From the NCBI GenBank assembly GCA_965221215.1, contig OZ244872.1:2666001-2730000 (forward strand): a stretch of DNA of 64,000 bases, given 5' to 3'. Positions 42,268 through 49,409 of this stretch are shown here, in pieces; position 1 is the stretch's first letter; each line of letters opens with the position of its first letter. This DNA comes from Aldehydirespirator sp965221215. Lineage in GTDB: Bacteria > Actinomycetota > Acidimicrobiia > Acidimicrobiales > Aldehydirespiratoraceae. Made by a program: the position numbers and the translations under genes. A model generated the notes under the pieces. The model was not told the origin of the DNA, made no database searches, and saw only the letters and a program-made list of their open reading frames with translations.

Positions 42268-43716
42268 CTACTGACCCGACTTCGGCGTGATGCCGTCGCC
42301 GGTGAGGCGCTCGATCATAGGTCCCCATTTCGAGACGCTCAACTCACCCAACGCGGGCTGCTCGGCATCGAACATCGGCTCAAGCTCTGCCAGCAGGCTC
42401 TTGATCGCCGCCTTCTCGGCGCGGGCGTCAAGAGACCTCGCGGCCACCACCCATTCGGCGGTCTTGTCAGCCTCATCTTCGAGACCGATCGCAAGACCGG
42501 TGTCGAGATCGTCGCCGCTGCCCATCCGTTCGATCCGCCGCTTCAGCGTCTCGGTCAGCGCGTACAGCGATGATGCTGCCCGCTTGCCGTACACCATCGC
42601 CGCGAGTTGTCGCCCACGCGGCGGAAAGTACGCATCCACCAGATCCAGCGCAGCGTCGTAGAAGCGCTGCTCAGTCGGGTTCATCCGAACCTTGACGTTG
42701 TGCGCCTCGCGATCCTTGAACAGCCTGGTTTCGGTGTCGTAATCGACAAGTTCCTCCTTCATTCGCCGCAGGAAATGCAACGGCCCAGGCTTCACCCGAG
42801 AGCCGGCACCGGCCTCCTGCCGCTTGATGAAGCCGCCTTTGGGCGGACCGGCGGAGGGGAACACGCCGGGATCGACGAGATGCAGCAACTCCAAGAAGTA
42901 CCGTTCGTCGCCCCGGTGAGGGGTGGCCGTCAGGAACAGCGCGTGGGGCACGTCCGCGGACAGTTCCTTGCCGACCCTGTGGAACGTCTCCGCGGTCGGG
43001 GTCAGCCGATGCGCCTCGTCGAAGATGATCGCGTCCCAACCGGCCTCATCGGGATGCAGCGCCTCGCGGACCGCCGGGTTGGACGCTGCCAGGTTCAACG
43101 ACACCACCCACACGTCGTCAGACGATCCCGCCAGAGCACGCTGGCGGACCGTCTCCGCGGTCACCTCCCGCAGGCCAGCCCCGAAGAACCGCTCAAAGTC
43201 GGCTCGCCACTTGTGGACCAGATGCGCCGGGCACACCACCAGCGCCCGCCGCACCCGCCCGAGACGTTGCGCCTCCCGCAGCCAGAGCCCCGACATGATC
43301 GTCTTGCCCGTGCCCGGCTCGTCTGCCAGCAGGAACCGCAGAAGCGGCTGCGGCAGCATCCGCCGGTACACCGCCTCCATCTGGTGCGGGTAAGGCTTCA
43401 ACGCCGCTGCCGCCAACACCGTCGAGTGCGCCGAACGGGTCGCGGCCAGCATCCACTCATTCCACAACCCCGCAAGCACCACCTCCGGGCTAGCCGCTCC
43501 ATCTTCGGCGACCACCCTGACCCGCTCAAGCTCCTCAGAGGTGAGCGCAACCTCGCGGATGCCGCCGGACTCGGAGTCGGCGACGACAAGATCCACCCCG
43601 TCAAACCGCGGTTCGGTCGCGCGAACGACAACCATCCCGGCCCCACCCGGCAACTGGACCCGCTGACCGCGGGCGAACTGACCCGAAGCCGCTTCCCCTG
43701 CCGCTGCGCTGACCAC
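42268..43716 (-). CDS. SNF2-type helicase, N-terminal part ended by in-frame TAG
   Basis: The 482-aa frame has FLLADEPGTGKTIMSGLWL (Walker A), ALVVCPAHLVHKW, AIIFDEAHRLT (DEAH box) and LFLTATPHRGDE, then ends GDGITPKSGQ-TAG. The next codon resumes the conserved helicase C domain in the same frame, so one nonsense change splits an otherwise full about 1106-aa helicase exactly between its two RecA-like domains. GTG 43716 was chosen as start, 2 bp after the regulator stop. Such helicases translocate on dsDNA and are the motor of DISARM/BREX-related systems. Confidence 0.85.
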   Translation of the reverse strand: MVSAAAGEAASGQFARGQRVQLPGGAGMVVVRATEPRFDGVDLVVADSESGGIREVALTSEELERVRVVAEDGAASPEVVLAGLWNEWMLAATRSAHSTVLAAAALKPYPHQMEAVYRRMLPQPLLRFLLADEPGTGKTIMSGLWLREAQRLGRVRRALVVCPAHLVHKWRADFERFFGAGLREVTAETVRQRALAGSSDDVWVVSLNLAASNPAVREALHPDEAGWDAIIFDEAHRLTPTAETFHRVGKELSADVPHALFLTATPHRGDERYFLELLHLVDPGVFPSAGPPKGGFIKRQEAGAGSRVKPGPLHFLRRMKEELVDYDTETRLFKDREAHNVKVRMNPTEQRFYDAALDLVDAYFPPRGRQLAAMVYGKRAASSLYALTETLKRRIERMGSGDDLDTGLAIGLEDEADKTAEWVVAARSLDARAEKAAIKSLLAELEPMFDAEQPALGELSVSKWGPMIERLTGDGITPKSGQ

Positions 43717-43718
43717 CG

Positions 43719-44051
43719 CTACTCGTCCACTCGGCCCGCGGCCGTCTCGCCGCTGTGGTCCTTGCCGCACCAGAGGTCTGCGCCGAGCGCTGCTTCGAGT
43801 CTGATGATGACGGGCGGGGTGCTCCATGTGCGGCCTCGTTTGAGGCGGCTGAGGGCGTTCTCGGTGATTCCGGCGCGTTCGGCGATCTCTGCGTTGGTGT
43901 AACCGGCTGTGTGGCGGTGCAGCCGCCTCGCGAGTTCTTGGGCGTGGCAGGCCTCAGGCGGCGAGTCGTCGGCCAAGCGTCCGTTAGGCCAGCGCTCACC
44001 GGGCGCGAGATGCTCCGCGGGGCAGCCTCGGGCGTGGCGGAAGCGGGGCAC
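43719..44051 (-). CDS. XRE-family helix-turn-helix regulator
   Basis: The C-terminal two-thirds contain a clear HTH: GYTNAEIAERAGITENALSR, then LKRGRTWSTPPVIIRLEAAL. Acidic residues and Gly-rich turns follow. GTG 44051 is the best start I can find (about 110 aa), though the frame is open further upstream; no good SD precedes it. It is the first gene of the defence operon, 2 bp before the helicase start, and a perfect palindrome lies about 70 bp upstream. It probably controls operon expression. Confidence 0.7.
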   Translation of the reverse strand: MPRFRHARGCPAEHLAPGERWPNGRLADDSPPEACHAQELARRLHRHTAGYTNAEIAERAGITENALSRLKRGRTWSTPPVIIRLEAALGADLWCGKDHSGETAAGRVDE

Positions 44052-44122
44052 GCCCGGCGACTGTAGCCGCCCGCTCCGACGGTCGGCGGCTCCCTGGGGC
44101 GTGTCACACCCCCCTCCTAATG

Positions 44123-44136
44123 TGCGTATATACGCA
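44123..44136. promoter_or_regulatory. Perfect 14-bp palindrome, candidate operator of the XRE regulator
   Basis: TGCGTATATACGCA sits in the 347-bp spacer between the XRE-led operon (minus) and the recombinase-like gene (plus). Its TATATA centre can also serve as a -10 element on either strand. The position suits autoregulation by the XRE protein. An AGGAGG on the minus strand (44111-44116) and GGAGG on the plus strand (44157-44161) lie nearby. Confidence 0.5.
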
Positions 44137-44281
44137 TCACCGACGTATCCACGTTTCGGAGGGATCTGAAGGTGGCACCGACCAGCACGACTGCGAGCGG
44201 CAGGCCCGTCACCGTTCCTCGCGCGACGACCACAGCCTTGCGCGTTCGTGTGATTGCCTGGGGGACCGAACCGAGAAAGAC

Positions 44282-44320
44282 GCCGCGGCACCCCTCTCGC
44301 CAAAGACTGGGTGCCGCGGC
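44282..44320. repeat. Perfect 12-bp stem hairpin upstream of the recombinase-like gene
   Basis: GCCGCGGCACCC (44282-44293) and GGGTGCCGCGGC (44309-44320) flank a 15-base loop. No T-run follows. It could be an attenuator, a transposon end or a recombinase site for the gene starting about 80 bp downstream. A short frame with a good SD (GTG 44172) runs across it but its product looks non-natural. Confidence 0.6.
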
Positions 44321-44398
44321 TCACCACCTAGCAAGGGGTGTTCTCTGCACCGTAGCGCCGCAACAGAATCGCATCAATCGTTGTGCCCCGCCTCTGAG

Positions 44399-45355
44399 GT
44401 GCCGTCGCGCTGGCGTGCGGCGTTGCGGGCGGTTCGCGGAGCGATGTTGTCCGTGACCGGCGAGGACCGTCTCGCGGTGTGGGAGCCGTTGGTGCTCGAC
44501 GCGGTGGCGGAGCGTTTCGCGGGCCGTGGCGAGTCTGCGCGCAAAGTGAGCCTGTACGCGGCTCGGCTGTTCGGGTATCTGCGGGCGCGGGGCGCGCAGA
44601 CATGGGCTGACGTGTCCGCGGATCTGGTCGCTGACTGGTGCTGGGCCGCGTGGCTGGACCGTTCGGGCCGTCCGCGTGCGGTGTCGGTGTCGACGGCCCG
44701 GAACCGCCAGTGGGCGGCAAGGGTTGCCTTCGGGGAGGCTCGACGGCTCGGTGCCGAGACGGGCGACGTGTCGATGCTTGTTGGCGAGTCGATCTCGCGC
44801 AGCGCATCGGGGGCGGTGGCGGCTCGGCCGTTGGCGTTCGCGGAGGAGCAGCTGGTGCGCGCCCACGCAACGACGGTGCTGCCGTCGCGGCGGGCGCTGT
44901 TGGTGGCGCTGGCGTTCTCGGGGGCTTCGGCGACCGAGATCGCTCTGTGCCGCCGAGACGACATCGACATTGCTGCGGGTCTCGTGTCGCTGCGCGGCGA
45001 CCGCGCGAGGGTCGTGGCGTCGGACTCGTCCGTTGCGGGGGCGCTGGCGTCGGTGGAGGCCGGGTTCGGTCCGATGGCCGGCGACGAGTTGGTGTGCGTG
45101 ACCGCCGCGGTTGAGGTGGAGCGGGCGGCGCATTCGGTGACGGTCCGGTTGCGGGAGGTGCTCGTCGATGCGGGACTAGCCGACCGTGCGGGGGTGGTGG
45201 CTCGCAGTCTGCGGCTCACGACGGCGCGCCGGGTGCTGAACGCCGACGGGATCGAGGCCGCGGCGCGTCTGCTGGGGTCGCCGTCGCTGGACGGCACAGC
45301 GGAGGCTTTGGGCTACCGGTGGCGGCGCGAGCCTTCCGGCGGGTGCGATGGCTAA
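44399..45355 (+). CDS. Tyrosine-recombinase-like protein without catalytic residues
   Basis: The about 318-aa product has an N-terminal core-binding-like helical domain (SARKVSLYAARLFGYLRARG, then WADVSADLVADWCW) and a C-terminal half laid out like an integrase catalytic domain. FSGASATEIALCRRDDIDI stands where integrases have TGLRxxEL, and SLRLTTARRVLN then AARLLGSPSLDGTAEALGY where they have HxLRHT...LGH...Y. The catalytic Arg, His and Tyr are thus absent or displaced. GTG 44399 or ATG 44444 may be the start. It overlaps the following transposase-like gene by 8 bp, so the two probably work together. Confidence 0.55.
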   Translation: MPSRWRAALRAVRGAMLSVTGEDRLAVWEPLVLDAVAERFAGRGESARKVSLYAARLFGYLRARGAQTWADVSADLVADWCWAAWLDRSGRPRAVSVSTARNRQWAARVAFGEARRLGAETGDVSMLVGESISRSASGAVAARPLAFAEEQLVRAHATTVLPSRRALLVALAFSGASATEIALCRRDDIDIAAGLVSLRGDRARVVASDSSVAGALASVEAGFGPMAGDELVCVTAAVEVERAAHSVTVRLREVLVDAGLADRAGVVARSLRLTTARRVLNADGIEAAARLLGSPSLDGTAEALGYRWRREPSGGCDG

Positions 45356-46486
45356 GCGGCGCAGCCCGAGCACGGCGCGCGGCCCGGCCTTTCGCGGGCT
45401 CGATCCCGTGCCCGCGAGGGCGCTGTCCGTCGCGGTGGAGGACTACACCACCGCCGCACGTCAAGACGGTCCAGCGGTCAGCGCCTCGCGCGGCGCTTGT
45501 GGTGAGCCGACACCGCGGCTGCCCCAGCACCGGCTGGGCATGTCGGTCATGGAGGTGCTGGAGACGCTGGTGTGTCTTGGCCCGCTGTGGGATCTCGGCA
45601 CTGAAATCGAGGAACTGCTCGTCAGCGGGTGCGGGCGGCGCGTCGGCAGGCCCCGCGAGTATCGGGCCGCAGAGGCGGTGATCTTCTCTGTGGCGGTGTG
45701 GTGCTTCGGGTCGCACGCCGCCGCGCACGACAACCTTGCTGATCCGCTCAACTGGTCGCGGCTACAAGCCGCAGTCGAGCGGGCTTGGCCCGGCCGCGGC
45801 GACCGGCGGCTGTCACCGACACCGATCTCGCGGTTCCAGCATCGACGGTTCCGCCAGATCGTCTCTGACCGCGACGGCGGGCGGATGCTCGACGAGATCA
45901 CGAAACGCGTCAACGAGCGGTGCGTGGAAGCGGCACAACGGATGGGCATGCTCGCCCCGGGCCTCCAAGACAGCCTCGCCAGGCCCGACAAATCCAGGAT
46001 CGTCACCGGCGACGGCACCTGGCTGCGAGCCGCATATGACTCTCAGACCGGCACGCACCCGAGCACCGGGCGCAGGGTGCGACACGATCTTGATGCGCGG
46101 CCGTTCCACACCAGCGACGGCGCGCGCTGCGAAACGCCAGGCCATCTCGCGGCAGCGGTGTCGGCACGCAACCCCCATCCCGGTGAGCGGGTCGTGCTTG
46201 CCACGACCGTCGTGCCCGGCGGCACCACCGACGCGACCGCGGCCACCGACATGGCCCTGGACTTGATCCAGCACAACCCTGACACCCGCGGCGGGATGCG
46301 GGCCTTCGCCTATGACATGGCGCTGCGAAGCATCGACATTGATCGCTTGTTGGACTGCGGTGTCATCGCCGTCGTCAAGACGCCGCTCACAAGCACCGGC
46401 CGGTACAGCCAAGCCAACCTCGGGCCGCACACCTTCACCACCCCAACCGGAGCGCATGCCGAACTAACCGTCCACGCGCTCGACGG

Positions 46487-47931
46487 GGTGGCGTCCCAGA
46501 TTGGGTGTAATAGCGGTTGGGGCGCAGGTTCCGGTGGTCATGTTAGGCGGCGCGTGTGACGGTGCGGTCGGGCTGGTCGGTGTTGGTGCGGGCGGGTTGG
46601 TGGAGTTGGTGTCGGAGCTCGGTGAGGGCTCGGGCGATGGCGGGTGTGTAGGTGAGGCCTCGCCAGCCGTTTGAGGCCCGGTCGAGCACGGCCCATACCA
46701 GTGTGAGGCAGCTGGCTTCGCCGGGGAGCCGGCCGATGACTTTGACTCTTCGGCGGGTCTCGCCGAAGGTGCGCTCGATCAGGTTGGTGTGGCGGATCCT
46801 GCGGTGGTGCTCTGCGGGGAACCGCAGGTGCGCGGTGAGCGCGGCGCGGTCGGTGAGCAGGCACTTCACGGCGGCGGGGAACTCGCTTTGGTAGCGGCGG
46901 GCGAAGCCGTCGATGCCGGCTTGTGCCGCGCTCACGGCCCCCTGGCCGGGCTCGATGCCGTCGGGCAGGTCGAAGATCGCCCAGAACGCGGCCTTGAGCT
47001 CGTCTCGGCGACCGGCGGGGACCTTGGCCAACACGTTGCGGCAGCGGTGGATGAGGCACCGCTGGCGCAGCGAGGAGGCCATTTTGGTCTCGACGGCGCC
47101 GATGAGGCCCGCGGCGCCGTCTGAGACGACCAGCAGCGGCGGCCGCAGCCCCCGGCCGGTGAGGTCTTCGAGGAAGTCTGCCCAGGCGTCGTAGGACTCG
47201 TCGCCGCCGGGCTCCACGGCCAGCAGCACCGGCCGGCCGAGGGTAGTGATGCCGTAGGCGACCAGCACCGGTTCAGCGCGTGACCCGTCGTGCATCTTGA
47301 AGTGGCTGCCGTCAACGAACAGGTAGTCCAGCTCGATATCGGAGAGGTCTGAGCTGCGGAACGTGTCGAACTCCTCACGCAGCCGCGCGCAGATCCGCGA
47401 CGCGGTGGACCTCGACAAAGCGGCCTCCGGTCCCAGCGCCTCCGCCAACAAGGCCTCGATGTCGCGGTCAGACAGGCCCCGCACCCACGCTGAGATCACC
47501 AGCGCCTCCAGCGGCTCAGAGCGCACCACGCCTTTGCCCAGAAGCTGCGACGCGAACGCCTCGGCGGTGTTGCGCAGCTTCGGGCGGCGCAGCGCCACGG
47601 GCCCCGCGGTGGTCTTGACCGTCAAGTCGCCGTAGCCGTTGCGCTGACCGGCGCGCCCGCCCTCGGCACGCGAGTTCCAGCCCCGGCCCAGCCAGGCCGT
47701 GACCTCATCCTCGAGGACCTGCTGCAACACAAGCCGCGCCGACAGGCGCATCACCTCCTCGAGGACCTCCGCGATGTCGCGTCCCGAGCCGAACAACTCG
47801 TCGATCTCGGCGCGGACAGCTTCTGTGGGCGATACTCGTGCAGGCACGGGCGTAGGTCTCCTTCTTGAGTCGACATCTCTCTGAAGGAACCTACGCCCCT
47901 GCTGCTATTACACCGGCGATGAGACGCCACC
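46487..47931 (-). mobile_element. IS256-family insertion sequence, copy B (1445 bp)
   Basis: Same length and ends as copy A but inverted. It is flanked by a perfect 8-bp target duplication CTCGACGG at 46479-46486 and 47932-47939, different from that of copy A. It interrupts the transposase-like gene. Confidence 0.95.
46543..47847 (-). CDS. IS256-family (mutator type) transposase, copy B
   Basis: The 434-aa protein is identical to copy A except for Ile in DGIEPGQG and Arg in DQPDRTVTRAA, plus a few silent changes. All DDE regions (FVDGSHFKMHDGS, VVSDGAAGLIG, NLIERTFGETRRR) are intact. Having two nearly identical inverted copies 12.2 kb apart creates a site for homologous inversion of the defence operon. 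Confidence 0.95.
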   Translation of the reverse strand: MPARVSPTEAVRAEIDELFGSGRDIAEVLEEVMRLSARLVLQQVLEDEVTAWLGRGWNSRAEGGRAGQRNGYGDLTVKTTAGPVALRRPKLRNTAEAFASQLLGKGVVRSEPLEALVISAWVRGLSDRDIEALLAEALGPEAALSRSTASRICARLREEFDTFRSSDLSDIELDYLFVDGSHFKMHDGSRAEPVLVAYGITTLGRPVLLAVEPGGDESYDAWADFLEDLTGRGLRPPLLVVSDGAAGLIGAVETKMASSLRQRCLIHRCRNVLAKVPAGRRDELKAAFWAIFDLPDGIEPGQGAVSAAQAGIDGFARRYQSEFPAAVKCLLTDRAALTAHLRFPAEHHRRIRHTNLIERTFGETRRRVKVIGRLPGEASCLTLVWAVLDRASNGWRGLTYTPAIARALTELRHQLHQPARTNTDQPDRTVTRAA

Positions 47932-48596
47932 CTCGACGGGACGGCGTGCATCAAACTCACAGACCACACCGGCACCGAGATGATCCAGCCGCTAGAGCGC
48001 GCCACCCTGCACACCAAGACCAACAAGGCCGGCACCAGCATCATCTACGGCACATGGCGAATCCCCGCCAACAGCCTCGTGCCCCGCTCCCTCGCTGGGG
48101 CCGAGACGCGCATCCGCCACAACAGCACCCCCGAAGAACGCCAAGCCCGGCCCCACCGTCGCAGAACCCGAGCGCTCAGCGCGCTGCCCCAATCAGACCC
48201 CCACTTCGCGAAGGTCTACGGCGCCAGACAAGACAGCGAGTCGATCTTCAGCGACTTCAAGTCCCGGCTGCGCCACAGCCGCGCCAGAAGCCCGGGCGCA
48301 GACAACCTCCGGCTCGAACTCGCCGCCTACCAACTCCACGTCGCGGTGCGAGCCCTCATCGCATACAGCCAACGCACCGGCGACGCCCTCCAAGACTGGT
48401 TCGGCAACCACTATCCAGCCCGAGCCGGACCCTCCTAACCGGCCGCCGCCAGCCCCGCCCCCCGACAAAGGCCCGCCACGGCCAAGCGCGTCCGCACACG
48501 CCCAAACCGCGCCCCGATCCGCCCGCGGCCCCCGACCACGGCCCGAACCCGCCCCCGCAGCCCACGCCAGCCGCCGATCAGCTATTTCGCACAGAT

Positions 48597-48694
48597 ATCC
48601 GCACTAGATTCCGCCCATACCCCGCCCTCGTAGCTCAGTGGATAGAGCATCGGTCTCCTAAACCGTGTGCGCAGGTTCGATTCCTGCCGGGGGC
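48597..48694 (+). repeat. 98-bp direct repeat (right copy) carrying tRNA-Arg
   Basis: This is identical to 22254-22351. It begins 27 bp upstream of the tRNA. Downstream similarity continues through the remnant of the DUF4143 gene to 48737. It marks the right edge of the 26.3-kb island. Confidence 0.92.
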
Positions 48695-48698
48695 GCCA
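48624..48698 (+). tRNA. tRNA-Arg (anticodon CCT), right copy with encoded CCA
   Basis: The body is identical to the left copy: acceptor stem GCCCTCG/CGGGGGC, anticodon loop CTCCTAA, T arm GCAGG-TTCGATT-CCTGC. Here the discriminator is G and CCA is encoded at 48696-48698. In the left copy a 13-bp segment lies between the tRNA end and the matching downstream sequence. The right copy is therefore more likely to be the original locus. TAGATT at 48606-48611 may be the -10 box. Confidence 0.93.
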
Positions 48699-48699
48699 G

Positions 48700-48740
48700 T
48701 CACGGCCGCCACGGCAGGAGGGGCACGACGGCGATGCTCC
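48700..48740 (-). pseudogene. Remnant: last codons of a second DUF4143 ATPase gene
   Basis: Minus-strand translation reads GSIAVVPLLPWRP-stop, matching DGIAVVPLVSLRP-stop at the end of the intact ATPase (22370-22410). The stop position and the distance to the tRNA (apart from 13 bp) are the same. Upstream of these codons homology stops and 23-bp repeats follow at once, so almost the whole gene has been deleted. Confidence 0.7.
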
Positions 48741-48758
48741 CCGCTCTACCTGCCTGGT

Positions 48759-48827
48759 GGACTCCACTTTGTGGAACTTTCGGACTCCACCTTGTGGGTA
48801 TCTCGGACTTCGTTCGTCGAGTGTGGA
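48759..48827. repeat. Three 23-bp-period repeats beside the right tRNA copy
   Basis: Units 48759-48781, 48782-48804 and 48805-48827 begin GGACTCCACTTTGTGG, GGACTCCACCTTGTGG and GGACTTCGTTCG. The motif and the 23-bp period equal those upstream of the intact DUF4143 gene at 23670-23738. They mark what was the 5' side of the deleted copy. Confidence 0.72.
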
Positions 48828-48852
48828 CATGTCTCGGGGGCTGTGCTGGCTC

Positions 48853-49266
48853 CTAGAAGCCGTGCCAGCCGTCCAGGTCGGCTGCTTGGGCGGTCCACTC
48901 CGCCAACTGCTTCTCGTCGAAGCCGTCCTCGTAGATGTCGATCCAGCGTGAGTCCAGGTCCTTGCCTGAGCCGGGCGGGACCGGGTTCAGCGCCACACCG
49001 TTGAAGAAGGTCAGCTTCACGTATCGAGCGAAGACGTGGAAGCTGGCGAACCACCCCCGGCCCTCCACGCCGTAGAAGGGCGAGTTCCACCTCACCGCCT
49101 TACGCACGTCGGGCACGGTTCGCACGATCAGTTCGTCGAGTCGGCCACCGAGGTCGCTCTTCCAGCCCGGCATCGCTGCGATGTAGGCCTGCACGGGAGC
49201 GTCGCCGTCGGCCTTCGCGATCTGCGGGTTGCCTCCCGACAGCAGCCTCGGCCCATCTGTACCCAT
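48853..49266 (-). CDS. DUF1801 domain protein
   Basis: The 137-aa protein matches DUF1801 (YdhG-like fold): QAYIAAMPGWKSDLGGRLDE at the N terminus, VRKAVRWNSPFYGVEGRGWF in the middle and YVKLTFFNGVAL after it. Function is unknown for the family. ATG 49266 was chosen because the domain begins soon after; the open frame extends 24 codons upstream. It is the first ordinary chromosomal gene to the right of the island. Confidence 0.78.
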   Translation of the reverse strand: MGTDGPRLLSGGNPQIAKADGDAPVQAYIAAMPGWKSDLGGRLDELIVRTVPDVRKAVRWNSPFYGVEGRGWFASFHVFARYVKLTFFNGVALNPVPPGSGKDLDSRWIDIYEDGFDEKQLAEWTAQAADLDGWHGF

Positions 49267-49409
49267 GGCGACCAGTTCGATCCCTCGGCGATCATCGCGC
49301 CGGCTCCAATCGGTCGTCTCGCACCCCGGACTGACCAAGCGGTCCCAGCGCTCGCGAGAGTAGCTTGCCGATGTGACCCGAGACGCCCCGAATCGTCGCT
49401 GAGGCCGCG

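Larger units (their letters stand above)
45348..48438 (+). pseudogene. DDE-transposase-like gene interrupted by IS256 copy B
   Basis: The frame runs 45348-46486 and, after the IS and its duplicated CTCGACGG, continues in register at 47940-48438 (545 codons in total). Possible DDE residues are in RIVTGDGTWLRA, MRAFAYDMALRSIDIDR and ARQDSESIFSDFKSRLRHS, the order and context of IS4/IS5-like enzymes. The first 80 residues are unusual (MAKRRSPSTARGPAFRGLDP). It starts inside the recombinase-like gene (8-bp overlap). The join ALDG-TACIKLTDHTGTEMI is seamless, so the gene was intact until the IS insertion. Confidence 0.7.

Noticed and set aside
42268..42270. TAG decoded as pyrrolysine or by a suppressor tRNA
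   Set aside because: No pyl genes, no suppressor anticodon in the two tRNAs present, and other genes in the window use TAG as a normal stop (e.g. the methylase fragment, the 50-aa gene).
44172..44456. A 94-aa plus-strand ORF starting with GTG after a good GGAGG
   Set aside because: The translation is Arg/Pro/Cys-rich, runs through the 12-bp-stem hairpin and overlaps the recombinase-like gene in another frame; it looks non-natural, though a shorter leader peptide cannot be ruled out.
32818..47931. Composite transposon made of two inverted IS256 copies carrying the defence operon
   Set aside because: Each IS has its own perfect and different 8-bp duplication (CCACGGCA and CTCGACGG) directly at its ends, so each inserted alone; a composite would show one duplication outside the pair.
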